64,000 bases of DNA from Trichostrongylus colubriformis (GCA_963978905.1 OZ022257.1:18929664-18993663), one strand, 5' to 3'; counted from the first letter of the stretch, positions 35,081 through 46,163 are shown. Notes: generated from the letters alone by a model not told the origin. Numbers and translations: made by a program.

Positions 35081-35459
35081 TGTGGCAAGAGGGAGGTCGA
35101 ACGCGACCAGAAAGATCACAGGGTGATCGACCGCCAAAAAGACGCAGTTTTGGGCGGGAGGTATCAGCATAACAGGGAGCAAGGAAAACCTTTGGGGTCT
35201 TCTTTTGCTCACGGCCCTAGTAAGGTGCGCCCGAGCTGCATCTTCCCCACACCAGGAGTCCACCGTGCTTCATCGTCGCCAAAGTGCCTTCTCCCCTCAA
35301 TACTTCTAGATTTTGTTGTACATTGTTCTCTTTTTGCACAATTCGGTGTTGGTTTGTATCGCATCACGGATAAATCTCATCGTATACGTTGTGTAGTTCC
35401 TTGAAGTAACCGTCGGAAACGGTCTCATTCCTTTGAAAGAACTTTGGCCGTAAAGTACA
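35081..35459 (+). repeat. LTR of element B, left
   Basis: Matches 42837-43219. Both LTRs keep the same ~109-codon frame open, which in the right LTR is fused to the extension ORF. Confidence 0.9.
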
Positions 35460-35474
35460 TGGGGGCCGAACCGG
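35460..35474 (+). promoter_or_regulatory. Candidate primer-binding site of element B
   Basis: TGGGGGCCGAACCGG immediately follows the left LTR. It begins with the TGG complementary to the universal tRNA 3' CCA. The tRNA species is not identified. Element A has the related TGGGGCCAAGCCGG at 26999. Confidence 0.6.
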
Positions 35475-35710
35475 TGGAATAGACTGTGAATAGATTAGGT
35501 TACCGGTGGCAGTTGTTAGGGTTCAAAATAGACGGCCGATTAGATTGGAAAGGCCGTGACCTATTGATCAAAGAAAGACGCGGAGTTAAAAAGTGCGGAG
35601 TCAAGATCGAGTGGACGATTAGTATCTCCGTCTAGGCGTCCTTCTGTGATATTTTCACGATCGGTCGTTGAAATTCGTGGTGTTTCCGCCGAGTTATCGT
35701 GACGTTTGAA

Positions 35711-37071
35711 ATGCCTATGAGTATGATGGATCAACCTTCATGTTCCAGAGATATGGAAAATGTGGTGGCAGCCAGTGGCGAGCCTGTGGAGAAGGACAGT
35801 GCAAGCACCAAAGTAAGTGGCAACTTTGGCATAGTAAGGGTGCATGAAGAATTAGATAAAGTGTAATAAAACTGCGGGGCATCCCTGCGAAGGTTGAGGA
35901 GGAACTGGCGGAAGCCAGAATAGCAGGGAAGTATAGGATACACTTAGATAATGTGATTAGGGAGGAAGTTAAGAAGGCATGTCAGGCTTTAGAGGGCATG
36001 AAGCAAGGTGTGGAAGTGTACCATCAGTCTGGTCAGGAAATGTCTAGTGTCCTGAGGGCTAAGGGAATTGAAAGCATAGAAGACATGAATAATTTCGTGA
36101 GCATCACAGAAATGGACGGGGAAATCGTAGCAATGCTGTGCGAAATATTTAATAAAGATTTATCTCAGGGTCGAGAGACACTGCGAGAGGTCCAAAGTTT
36201 GAAGGAGGCCTAGGATCGGTCAAAAGCAGCGAGGATTGTGGAACCCATGGAAACGGATTTTTCTGGAGGTCGGAATTTTTCGAGAGGAGTGAAGGATATG
36301 CGAGTTACTCACGATCGATTTCAGACAAGACCGAGCGTGGCCGATCGTGCGATGAAGACTGGAAGAGTCTGCGAGCCGCATTGGAATCCGCATTTGGAAC
36401 ATTGGGACAGAAGCACAAGCAATATGGCGCAAGGTCAGGCTTCACTGAATATTTTAGCAATGATGCAAGCAAACGCTTGTGTTAACCCTGGTATTTTCAA
36501 AGGAAAGCGGTTGGAAAATTTTGAGAAATTTATCCGTAGGTTCAATAGGAAGTATCGATCAGTCATCAGGGACCCTCATAGATATCTTGGGTGATGATCA
36601 TCTTGACGATAGGGCTAGAGCATCTTTTTATCATTGCCCAGAGAAGTTAAAGAAAGTGGATTTGATGCAGTAGTGGATGAGCTGGGGAGGCTCATGGCAA
36701 ATGATTCTGCAGCAGGAAGATTGAGAGCGCTGACAGAGCTCAGGAATTTGAAGCGAAGAACTGGTCAAAGTGTTTCGGAATTCTGTGTCGTACTCGAGAG
36801 ACTAGGCCGGCAAGCGATCCCTTCGTGTGATCTTAGTGATAGGGCTATGGAGTATGCGCAAATACTCCTCGAGAATCTTTCGGATTGGCCAGAGCAGGTA
36901 CAGCTTATGAACGCACTGTATAGGGTAGACCCGAAGGACGCTTATGACGCAGTCAAACTATTAGCCCTTACTATTGAGCAATCCAAGCTTCTGTTTGGAA
37001 GGTCGGAGGGTTGCCAGAAGGTAGGAAGAGATGGGTGGCTGCAGTGGTGGCCGCTTCGCTGCATACAGTAA
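35711..37071 (+). pseudogene. Gag of element B, broken
   Basis: Open pieces in shifting frames: 35711-35865 (MPMSMMDQPSC..), 35953-36213 (EEVKKACQALEGMKQGVEVY), 36238-36594 (GIFKGKRLENFEKFIRRFNR) and 36634-37071 (RLRALTELRNLKRRTGQSVS..FCVVLERLGRQA). The third and fourth pieces carry the amphipathic blocks typical of retrotransposon Gag. A stop at ~36211 and a frameshift near 36595 break it. A CCHC knuckle comparable to that of element A was not found in frame. Confidence 0.75.
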
Positions 37072-37434
37072 GAGAGCAGCTAGGACGGTAGGATACCGAA
37101 GTGACGAGCGAGGCAACGAGGCGGAATGTGCGGGAACGAGGCGGACCACAGCGGAGACGGAAGTGCGGATATCCAATGGCAGAAGTGAAATTCCCCAAGC
37201 TAGAGCGAGGGTCGAGAGGTTAGAGGCTCAGCCAGTGCAGAACAACGGAAGTACTACAACTGTTCGAGAGTTGGACATATTGGAAGGGACTGTCCATTGA
37301 GAAGACCACGAGTGAATAAGATAGCGGAGGCCCCAAAAAAAAGAGAGGGGGATAAAAGAAAGGATAGCATCTCTCAGGTGATGCAGAGGGCTAGGAACTA
37401 GGGTATAAGGACGAAGGTAGATAGTAAGGGACCC

Positions 37435-37692
37435 TTGGTAGGCGACGTGTGGTCAGCATGGGCCAGGATGTTGTCCACTCGCGTTGCGGCTGTGTTGGAC
37501 ACAGGGTCCATGATTAGTATAATACCCGTTGCGATGCTGGCCCAGGCGCAACGCAGCGGCTTTGGCGTCGATAGACTGGAAATGATACCTAGTTCGGAAA
37601 TGGTACCGGTCTATGATGCATTGGGTGGTCGCATGGAGTGCATGGCGGCGGTGAAGATCATGGTAGAGCTGGAAGCAGAAAAGCTGAGGTAG
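37435..37692 (+). pseudogene. Aspartic protease of element B
   Basis: The active-site motif AAVLDTGSMISIIPVAMLAQ (about 37485-37545) aligns with LIDTGPVISIIPVGLL of element A. DTGS is the canonical retropepsin motif; element A has DTGP. The frame ends at 37692, and the homologous sequence continues in another frame (LLGTNAL near 37728), indicating a frameshift. Confidence 0.8.
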
Positions 37693-37754
37693 CTTTTCAT
37701 GTTCTGGATGCTAAAGGCAGAAAGATCCTACTAGGCACAAATGCGCTATAGCAG

Positions 37755-39317
37755 TTGGGCGTACATCTATGTCTATCAGCCGAGGATCAGCAAGGGGAGG
37801 AAGAGGCAACGTCAGGCAGGGTGACGGTAGCCAGAAGAGCTTACATTGCTCCTCGAGGTGCAGCGATCGTGTCGGCTCAATGTGAGGGACGTAGCGACCT
37901 ATGCGACCGTGTCATCTGGCCACGTAAAAGTGGAGTGGTTGCGGGGGTGTACAGGATAAAAGGTCAGCAGGTAGAGATACCCGTCATAAATAATAGTGAT
38001 GAGGCAATGATATGCAAGGAAGGGGACGAAATTGGCCACTGGGGGACAGAGAAGTGGCGTGAGGGTTGGGAAGATTTGAACCCACTCATGCCGGACAGCA
38101 CGTCCCCCAAAATGAGTGTTCAGGAAAGGCGTGACATACTTATTAAACAAGTACAAGAGGCGGCGCAAGTAGAAAGTCTGGGTGAGGACATCAAATCAGT
38201 ACTAGATGAGTTCCCTGAGGCCTTCTCAGTATGTGATAGAGAGCTTACAGGTACCGATGTGGTGGAGATGAATATAGACACGGGGGACAACAAACCCATC
38301 AAAATGAAGGCTAGACCGGTAAAACTGGATATGCGAAAGAAACTGAAAAAGCTCCTTGAAGATTTGGAAAATAGAAAAGTGATAGAAAAAAGCAGTTCCG
38401 AATGGGCTTTTCCGATCGTACTAGTGGAGAAAAAAGGTGGTAGCTTGAGATTGTGCGTGGACTATCGTGAGTTAAATAAAAGGATAAAATTGGACTCCTA
38501 TCCCTTACCGACGATGGATGCAGTGCTGCAAAGCATGTCGGAAAAGTTGGATTTCTGTAGTGGGTACTGGCAAATCCCACTCACATGGGAAACACGAGAG
38601 AAGTCAGCCTTTACGACGCCAGAAGGGTTATGTCAGTTTCGCGTGACCCATTTTGGTTTGAGCACAAGTCCTCCTGTGTTCCAGAGGCTTATGGACACAA
38701 TGTTGCATGGTCTTCTAGGAGCAGAGGTGTTCTGCTACATAGATGACATAATAGTGTATACAGATTCCCGGAAAAGGCACATAGAGTTGCTAAAGCAAGT
38801 ATGCGCAAGGATGCAGGAAGCGGGCTTAAAATTGAAAGCGCGAAAGTGTGTCCTAATGCAAAGTAAGGTGAGCTTTCTGGGACATGTAGTGGACCGAAAG
38901 GGCATCCACATGGATCCGAAAAAGATAGAGGCAATTGTGAATTATAAGGCCCCCGAAAATGTCAAGGAACTGAGAACCTTCATGGAAATGGCGTCCTCTT
39001 ATCGAAAGTTCTGTCTCGGATTTTCGAAATTGGTAGGGTGTTTGTTTACGCTCACATCACCCAAGGTAGCATGGAAGTGGGGGCCAGAGCACCAAATAGC
39101 ATTTGAGAAAGTGAAGCAAATGATTTCATCGTCTCCAGTACTGATGCAGCCCAACATTCCGAAAGCTAGAGACGGATCTCGGCCTTTTGTGATATGTACA
39201 GATGCTTCAACATGTGGATTGGAGCAGTGCTGTCTCAGGAAGGAGATAACAAGCAACTGCATCCAGTCTACTTCGCATCAAAAGGACCTAGCAAGGCTGA
39301 ACGTAGATATCACGTGA
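37755..39317 (+). pseudogene. Reverse transcriptase of element B
   Basis: A 520-codon open segment covers the linker after the protease and most of RT. Visible blocks: WAFPIVLVEKKGGSLRLCVDYRELN (residues ~215-240), FRVTHFGLSTSPPVFQRLMD, the catalytic YIDD (~328-331) and FLGHVVDRKGIHMDPKK. The normally conserved LDLxSGYWQI block is shortened to KLDFCSGYWQIPL, suggesting a small deletion of the first catalytic Asp region. RNase H begins before the end (VICTDAST), but the frame changes near 39195. Confidence 0.9.
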
Positions 39318-39537
39318 CGGACGTGGAGGCTTTGGCTGTGGTGTTCGCGGTTAGGCGGTTCCACATGTTCATTTATGGGCTCCCAACAGTGGTGCTGACC
39401 GATCATCAGCCACTGACGGCTCTCTTCAACATGTGCAACGTGTGAGCTCGGGTATTACGATGGTCGCTGGAGGTGCAGCGCTATAATCTCGAAATAAGAT
39501 ATGTAAAGGGAAAGACTAACGCGGTAGGGACGCGTTG
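39194..39537 (+). pseudogene. RNase H of element B
   Basis: After a -1/+2 frame change the sequence continues GAVLSQEGDNKQLHPVYFAS, KAERRYHVTDVEALAVVFAV, VVLTDHQPLTALF, then (past a stop at 39443) YNLEIRYVKGKTNAV. These are the ordered RNase H blocks of Gypsy polymerases, including the TDHQPL segment. A stop and a frameshift follow, so no functional domain results. Confidence 0.85.
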
Positions 39538-40064
39538 AGTCGCGGAGCAGTGGAGTGGAATGGTGTAGAGTTCATGCAGGGGCTCATTGATGCGGTGGTG
39601 AATTCCCTGAAGGCCCACAAGAAGACTAAGTGGATGGAAGAGTTAGAAGGGGATGATGATTTTGCTCAGGTGATTGAGGCAGTAAGGAGCGGTCGTAACG
39701 ATGGTATGGTTTCTTGGTCGAGTGTGACCAGTCAATATTGCAGATTTCGTGATAGAAGATGGCGAGCTAAAAATGTACCAAAGTGATGGAAGCTTGGTAC
39801 TCATAGTACCGAAAAGTCAGCGCTATGAGGTGTTTCACGAAGCGCACGCAGGAACGTTTGCGGGGCTCTTTAGCGCGCACAAGCTGGTATAGTCTGAGGA
39901 AGCGAGTATTTTGGCCCACCATGGTGCGAGACATTCATAGGTGGACGAGAGAGTGCCAGCGCTGTTTTGTACATAATGTGCGGTCGAGACTAACACCCCC
40001 ATTGAAACCGATAGTGACATCACGACCGTATGAGATTGTCGGAGTGGACGTCTTGGAGCTCGGC

Positions 40065-41025
40065 GAAGGGTAAACGGACAAATGTGCGGTGGTACTCACT
40101 ACCGCAACACGTGAGCTCGCGTCGCGGCTCGTCGTCAGTGAGCACAGGCTTTCTCCCGTTTCTTCGCTCCGTCTGCGCACTCCGCGTAAGAGAGTGCACG
40201 TGGCGAGATACTCGCAGAGTGTACTACGCATGATTGGTACGGAAGCCAACGTTGTCTCATCGTATAGTCCGACGAGACGGAGGATACTGTGGGGCAGCGG
40301 TGAAGTAGAGGAGGATGATCCGTGGTCATTGCAATTGGGGTGCCAAATCGCCAATCTAGTAATCGCGGGAGCCTTCGGTTCCCGTTGTTGTGGGGCCGGC
40401 GCGCTTTAGCGGCGAATGCAGAGTTGCTTCCGTCTCACTGATACTAGCTAACAACGATATTTTGCGACACCCCATATTAGCCCCCACGTCGGGGCCTCCT
40501 TCCCTTGCAGGCTTAGGTTAAAATATACACTTGAGCATACATTCTGCGATGACAAGTGTCGCTTTCTCCACACCGATGTCATAAACTCAACAACGATATT
40601 TGGCGACGGCCCATATTAGCCCCCACGTCGGGCTTCGTTCCCTTGCAGGCTTAGGTAGAAATATACACTTGAGTATACATACTGTGACGACAAGGGTCGC
40701 TTTCTTCTCACCGATGTCATGAACTCAACAACGATATTTGGCGACGGCCCATATTAGCCCACACGTCGAGGCTTCCTTCCCTTGCAATGCGCGCGAAGCG
40801 CGCTCGGCTCTTGATTCGCCGCTTTAGCGCCGATTTAGGAGTCATTGTTTTACACACACCGTGTAGACGAAGATCTCATGTGCTGCTCACGAAGAGCCTC
40901 CCCGATGAGATAAGAAGACCTAGAGCTCATAAGCGTGCCAGCGCGCATCATGATGGAGGCCGCGACGCGTGAGCTCAAGCGTCGCGGCAGTGAGTACCGC
41001 CGCACATTTGTTCGTTTACCGACAC
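40065..41025. mobile_element. 961-bp foldback element inserted in integrase, 14-bp target duplication
   Basis: TCTTGGAGCTCGGC is repeated exactly at 40051-40064 and 41026-41039. Removing the element and one copy restores the integrase frame. Near the ends, GGTAAACGgACAAATGTGCGG (40069-40089) is inverted as GGTAAACGaACAAATGTGCGG. Pairing continues for ~64 bp with about six mismatches. The interior has three ~138-bp tandem units (starts 40453, 40592, 40730) with ACGATATTTGGCGACGGCCC. No transposase ORF. Confidence 0.85.
40453..40790 (+). repeat. ~138-bp tandem repeat inside the foldback element
   Basis: AACGATATT starts at 40453, 40592 and 40730 (periods 139 and 138). The units share CCCATATTAGCC, CACGTCG, CTTAGGTWRAAATATACACTTGAG and CACCGATGTCAT. 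The third unit is partial. Confidence 0.85.
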
Positions 41026-41735
41026 TCTTGGAGCTCGGCATCACATCGAGTGGCAACCGATACGCAGTAACGGCCATCGACCATTTCTCCAAGTTTGCAG
41101 CGGCGTATCCCGTGCCTGATAAGACGGCGGAAACAATCGCAAAGACTCTTTTTGTACGGTGGATAGCCGAAGGATGTCGCTGGCCTAAGACAATATTATC
41201 TGATAAAGGAGGAGAATTTGAGAACAGAGTAATGGAAGAGCTGACCAGGTTACAAAGATTGAGCATGTTATGGCCAAGGGTTATAATCCTAGAGAAAACG
41301 GTCCAACAGAACGGTTAAATAGGACTATCGTAGCCATGTTGAGACGAAGCACGATAGTACCAACGGAATGGGATGTCAGATTACCATTTTGTATGCTAGC
41401 TTATAACATGACACCCCATCACGCTACGGGAGAGGGTTCCTTTGTAGCTGAAGTGCATGAAAGGATTAAACAGTTAATGACCGCATGCGGGAGAAAATGA
41501 AACATGAGTATGATATAAGGTGCAACCGGATAAACTGCCAAAGGTGGGAGATCGTGTGTATATGCTGACGCCCAGAGAAAAAGCCGCGGTTTCACACCCA
41601 AAACTTGCGGGCGAGTGGGCAGGCCCTTTTCGAGTACTTGAAACTAGTGAGAATTCGGCTGTAATAGGAAGAATGGGGGAAAATTCAGAGCCAATCAAAG
41701 TGCAGTTTGACATGCTCCGAGTGCTACCGTCATAA

Positions 41736-43169
41736 ATCCCTGATGATCGAGTCGATACAGCTACGACCAGGGGAAACAGAGGCAGAAAACAGGGTGTTAA
41801 AGTGAGAAAAATAACTTGTTCTCGTTTCAGAGGAGCCGAGATACGTTCCAAGTACGATCGAGGACACTTGAAGTATGTGTGCAAAGATGGATGCCCGGAA
41901 GATGTCAAATTGGGTGACCTGAAGGACATCCAGTTTCCAGGCGCGTTCACGAAGAAGCCATTTGGAACACTATGGAATTCTTGGAGAGCGACAAGTATTT
42001 TTGTGAGGACTGATATCGATGTGGCGTCCAAGATCAAATTTTGGAAGGATGGGGCCGCGTGTCTGGATGAAGAGGCACTAGGAAAAGTTCTTAGATTGGC
42101 CTACGACAAGGGTCTTGACTGGACCGAATTTATCTGTGTGACTGAGGCCATTCGCAAACACGAAAAGATCGATTCGTCTGGGTTTGAGAAGACCTACGAT
42201 ACAGCGTTAAGGAAGCTGAAGGAGGAGCTTGAAGAGGAAGAGAAAGAAAAAAGGCAGATGAAGGAGGGACCCACGGCCTTTGCGGCTCCGGCAAGTGCTG
42301 CCTTACTCGAGAAGGATGGATCTAAAAGAGGAATCATGACAAGAGTAGCAACTTCGTTCGAGCAGCTAAGGGGAATTCTGACGGAATGGACTGCTAATGC
42401 AACTTGGATTATTGTTTGGCCGGTAGACAAGAGTTTTCAGGAGGAAGAAATTTGTGCCATAGTTAGAGCCTGTGGACAGCACTTCATGGATGGAGGGCGA
42501 GTCGTGTCAGTAGGGCCACCAATTGTCGAAAGCAGTTCCGAAAATTGGAAGTCGATGATCGAAGTTTGGTCAATGTTTGATGAAGCTTTGAAAAAGCAAG
42601 CAGGATCGGGTCAATTTGCTACTACAGCTACTGCGAAAATGGAGAATGGACCACTTTTTTGCGAAGTTGGGAGCCCGGAGACAACATTGTCTTATTATGG
42701 TACTGATTGCACGGTCGCGTGCGCAAAAATATTATACGATGCTATCAGCAAACGAGTGTCCGCCGTTGTACGTCTTCCGGAACTGAAGAGGCAAGAAATC
42801 GTGTCGATGAGGACATCGATATTTCAGGGGGCGGCATGTGGCAAGAGGGAGGTCGAACCCGACCAGACAGATCACAGGGTGATCGACCGCCAAGAAGACG
42901 CAGTTTCGGGCGGAAGGTATCAGCATAAAAGAGAGCAAGGAAAACCTTCGGGGTCTTCTTTTGCTCACGGCCCTAGTAAGGAGCGCCCGAGCTGCATCTT
43001 CCCCACACCAGGAGTCTACCGTGCTTCATCGTCGCCGGAGTGCCTTCTCCCCTCACTACTTCTAGATTTTGTTGTACATTGTTCTTTTTTTTTTTGCACA
43101 ATTCGGTGTTGGTTTGTATCGCATCACGGACAAATCTCATCGTATACGTTGTGTAATGCCTTGAAGTAA
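41736..43169 (+). CDS. Pol C-terminal extension / 3' ORF of element B (uncharacterised)
   Basis: An open frame follows the integrase stop at 41733 in the same phase. Only that TAA separates it from Pol. It runs 345 codons from a nominal start at 41802 to the right LTR, then ~110 LTR-encoded codons to a stop at 43169. It begins ATTRGNRGRKQG, then KYDRGHLKYVCKDG. A middle region is strongly acidic/basic (LKEELEEEEKEKRQMKE, coiled-coil-like), followed by ATWIIVWPVDKSFQEEEICA and a C-terminal globular-looking part. There is no signal peptide, transmembrane segment or Cys pattern of an envelope protein. Element A reads TTRGKRGRRK at the same place without a stop. No family recognised. Confidence 0.65.
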   Translation: MPDDRVDTATTRGNRGRKQGVKVRKITCSRFRGAEIRSKYDRGHLKYVCKDGCPEDVKLGDLKDIQFPGAFTKKPFGTLWNSWRATSIFVRTDIDVASKIKFWKDGAACLDEEALGKVLRLAYDKGLDWTEFICVTEAIRKHEKIDSSGFEKTYDTALRKLKEELEEEEKEKRQMKEGPTAFAAPASAALLEKDGSKRGIMTRVATSFEQLRGILTEWTANATWIIVWPVDKSFQEEEICAIVRACGQHFMDGGRVVSVGPPIVESSSENWKSMIEVWSMFDEALKKQAGSGQFATTATAKMENGPLFCEVGSPETTLSYYGTDCTVACAKILYDAISKRVSAVVRLPELKRQEIVSMRTSIFQGAACGKREVEPDQTDHRVIDRQEDAVSGGRYQHKREQGKPSGSSFAHGPSKERPSCIFPTPGVYRASSSPECLLPSLLLDFVVHCSFFFCTIRCWFVSHHGQISSYTLCNALK

Positions 43170-43219
43170 CCGTCGGATACGGTTTCATTCCTTTAAAAGA
43201 ATTTCGGCTTTATAGAACA
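42837..43219 (+). repeat. LTR of element B, right
   Basis: Starts after the polypurine-like TTTCAGGGGGCGGCA and ends before the second CCAT. Differences from the left LTR are mostly non-synonymous in the shared frame, consistent with drift after insertion. Confidence 0.9.
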
Positions 43220-43449
43220 CCATTTTTTGGAACGCTAGGGAGTTCAGCGGTCGATACATCGGCCGGTATCAGAACATAAACGGAATATGTTAACCCAATG
43301 ACAGTAAGCATCAAACGTGTCTGTAAAGCGGTCGTATATGTAGCAGTAGCAGCAAGCGATGTAAAGGATTTCATCCCATTCAAATCCTAACGGTTCTTAT
43401 CAGCTAATGTAAGCCGCTATCAGTTTCACTAAGGCCCGTGTAATCAACA

Positions 43450-44400
43450 ACACCATTGAGCTCCCCGTACCCTACAATACCTGCGAATGTTAACACTTCA
43501 CTGTTAGCCGCAGAAGCGAACCGGCCTTGGTGACATTTCCCGTCTCACGCTCCTTATCGAATCTTATCAACTATTATCAGTTTGGATCACCCACCGTTGA
43601 TGTGCCCGTCCCACCCTGCTGAACAGTTATTAGTGTCAGCGCTCTTGGACCAACGCGAAAGCTGAAACGCGCATTTGACGACATATGCCTTCTGCTCCTT
43701 ATCGAATCTTATCAACCGTTATCGATGCGAGCCACCCACCATTGATGTCCCTGTCCCAACACTCAAAACATTTATGAATATCGGGACTCTGGGATCAACC
43801 CGAAAGGCGAAATGGATTAGACGACTCTAGCCTTTTTACGCTCATTATCAAATCTTATCAACCGTTATCAATACGGGACACCCACCATTAATTTTCCTGG
43901 CCCACCCTCCTAAACACCCATTGAGTGTCAGCGCTCTTGGATCAACACGAAAGGCGAAACGAATTTGACGACATTTGCCTTCTCATGCTCCTTATCAAAT
44001 CTTATCAACCGTTGTTAAGCTGGATCACCCACCATCAATGTCCCTGTTCCACTCTGCAAAGAGCCCGTAAGTATGAACGCCCTAGGACCAATGCGAAAAG
44101 GGAAACGCATTTGACGACTCTAGCCTTTTTACGCTCCTTATCGAATCTTATCAACCGTTATCGATGCGAGTCACCCACCATTAATGTCCCTGGCCCACCC
44201 TGCTGAAAACCTATAAGTGTCAGCGCTCTTGGGTCAACGCGAAAGACGAAACAGATTTGGCAGCATCTGTCTCGAGGCTCCTTATCAGCCCTTATCAGTT
44301 GCTATCACTTTCGGTCCACCACCATTGGTGTCCCCTTGCCACCCCCTACATCACTTGTAAAATTCATGGTCCCAGCTTTGCTGCGACGCAAGATATGAAT
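43450..44400 (+). repeat. ~145-bp satellite units of composite repeat H, unit 1
   Basis: CACCRTTRATG-type landmarks at 43595, 43737, 43883, 44030, 44176 and 44320 give periods of 142-147 bp. Units carry CTCCTTATCGAATCTTATCAAC and AGTGTCAGCGCTCTTGG; they are more diverged than the homogeneous array at 29340-30472. Confidence 0.85.
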
Positions 44401-44454
44401 TTCGTGACAGACAGACACACACACGGACAGACAGACATACTTAGCGGATTATAT

Positions 44455-46110
44455 ACCAGCTGGCTGGCGCACACTACTGCGTGCGATTCATGGCGATGCT
44501 GTGCAAAATGGCTTGATCGGCACGACCAAATTGTGTATGGAGTTAAGTGGAAACTTCTTCCCTCAGCTTCCAGCTGATTTATTCATTTGGATAAAAGCAG
44601 AGATGTTCGGATAAAAGCAGAGAAGATGGATAAAAAAAGCGTTTCGGTGTAATCATACTTTAGTCGCTTTGCATCGAACCCGTTTTACACGTCATGGACA
44701 CGAATCACGCGCAGTAGTGTGCCCGAGCCAGGTGGTTTAGGTCATCATTGGGAGTCTGAATAGTTAAAACATCGATAGTTTTATATTCGGTTGCATCGAT
44801 TGGTGACAATTTGTTCATTTGCTGAGCATCTAATTCCTACACATCGATAGTAGATCCAAATTCCAATTAACGACGTATATCGTTTTCGTAAACATGCTTC
44901 ACTATTTGGTATTTTGCGCAGTTTGGCGGTCGATACTCAATGTTGCTGCCAGTACCGCATTAGAAATGATTCAGAGCGGAACGTTTGCTTTGTTATCACA
45001 AATATAGGTTACATCATGGTTATCAATGTAGATCGCAGTATCAAGAGAAATGCACCATTTTTTGGAACGCTAGGCTCAGCGGATACATCGGCCAGTGATA
45101 TCAGAACATAAACAAAATATGTTCACCCAATGGCATGAGCATCAGACGCTTTTGCTAAAGCGGTCACATAGTAGTATCAAGCGATGTAAGGTTTAATCTC
45201 ATCCAATTCCTAACGGTTTTTATCAGCCTCTGTAAGTCGTTATCAATTTCACTGAGGCCCCTGTACCCAACAATACCATTGAGGTCCCTGCAATACCTGC
45301 GGATGTCCACTTTTAGCCGCAAAAGCGTACCGGCCTTGGTGACATTTTCCTTCTCACGCTCCTAATCGAATCTTATCAACCATTATCAGTTTGGGTCACC
45401 CTTTTATGAGTGTCCCCATCCCACTTTGCTAAACACCCATGAGTGTCAGCGCTCTTGGATCAACGCGAAAGGCGAAACGAATTTGGCGACATTCGCCTTC
45501 TCTGCTCCTTATCAAGTCTTATCAACCATTATCAAGGTGGATCCCCCACCGTCATTGACCCCGTCTTACCCTGCAAAACACTTGTGATTATGAACGCTCT
45601 GGGACCAATGAGGAAAACGAAGCGGATTCGACGACTCTACCCTTTTTACGCTCTTTATCAAATCTTAGCAATCGTTATCAATTTAAATCACCCACCATTA
45701 ATGTCCTTGACCAAACCTGTAAAACACCCATGAGTGTCAGCGCTCTAGGACCGATGCGAAAAGCGAAACGGATTCGACGACTATAGCCATTTCACGCTCC
45801 TTATCGAATCTTATCATCCGTTATCAATGCGGGTCACCCACCATTAATGTTCCCGCCCCATCCCGCAAAACACCCATGAGTGTCAGCGCTCTGGGATCAA
45901 CCAGAAAGGCGAAACGACTTTGGTGACATTCGCCTTTTGCGGCTCCTTATCAGCGCGTATCAGCTGCTATCACTTTCGATCCACCACCGCTGGGGTTCCC
46001 TTCGCACCCCCTATATCACTTGTAAAAATCAGCGTCCCAGCTTTGCTGCGACGCGAGATATGAATTTCGTGACAGACAGACGGACACACACACACAGACA
46101 TACTAAGCGA
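44455..46110 (+). mobile_element. Composite repeat H, unit 2 (intact)
   Basis: Palindromic block 44455-44745, unique block ~44745-45190 (contains the empty sites AAACATGCTTCACTATTTGG at ~44894 and AATGCACCATTTTTTGGAAC at ~45050), satellite units 45190-46000, and tail GACAGACAGACGGACACACA..TACTAAGCGAATTATATA. Serves as the uninterrupted template for unit 1. Confidence 0.85.
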
Positions 46111-46163
46111 ATTATATAGAGTAGGATAGTAGGATATACGTAAATGTGTAGGCTATTATGATT

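Larger units (their letters stand above)
39780..41735 (+). pseudogene. Integrase of element B, split by a 961-bp insertion
   Basis: Zinc-finger part: FHEAHAGTFAGLFSAHK (~39830-39885), then after a frameshift VFWPTMVRDIHRW..CQRC (to ~39965). The core continues PYEIVGVDVLELG to 40064, is interrupted, and resumes after 41026 as ITSSGNRYAVTAIDHFSK, TILSDKGGEF, and (another frame) ENGPTERLNRTI, giving the D-D-E residues. The C-terminal part at 41520-41735 contains EWAGPFRVLETSENSAVI, a GPY/F-type module. Stop TAA at 41733. Confidence 0.88.
35081..43219 (+). mobile_element. Gypsy-type LTR retrotransposon B, near full length but decayed
   Basis: LTRs 35081-35459 (379 bp) and 42837-43219 (383 bp) begin TGTGGCAAGAGG and end ACA. 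The target duplication is CCAT (35077-35080 and 43220-43223). The primer-binding site TGGGGGCCGAACCGG starts at 35460, directly after the left LTR. LTR identity is roughly 93% by eye. The order gag, protease, RT, RNase H, integrase is that of Gypsy/Ty3 elements. Several frameshifts and stops plus a 961-bp insertion in integrase make it inactive. Confidence 0.92.
26113..44450 (+). mobile_element. Composite repeat H, unit 1 (interrupted by two LTR elements)
   Basis: Unit 1 is split into 26113-26542, 34920-35080 and 43224-44450, ~1.8 kb in all. It starts with a palindromic block (26113-26398), continues with a unique block containing TGCATCGATTGG, GAGCATCTAATTCCTACACA and GGTCGATAC, then about six ~145-bp units (43450-44400), and ends with GACAGACAGACACACACACG..TAGCGGATTATATA. 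Units 2 and 3 are uninterrupted and read straight across both insertion points. The family has no coding capacity. Internal tandem repeats and a hairpin-forming end resemble non-autonomous Helitrons, but TC/CTRR termini are not established. Confidence 0.8.

Noticed and set aside
41474..42037. 187-codon minus-strand ORF
   Set aside because: Antisense shadow of the integrase C-terminus and extension ORF of element B.
41802..43169. Envelope gene for element B, given its position after integrase
   Set aside because: No signal peptide, transmembrane segment or Cys-rich ectodomain; it shares the Pol frame, so a Pol extension is more likely.
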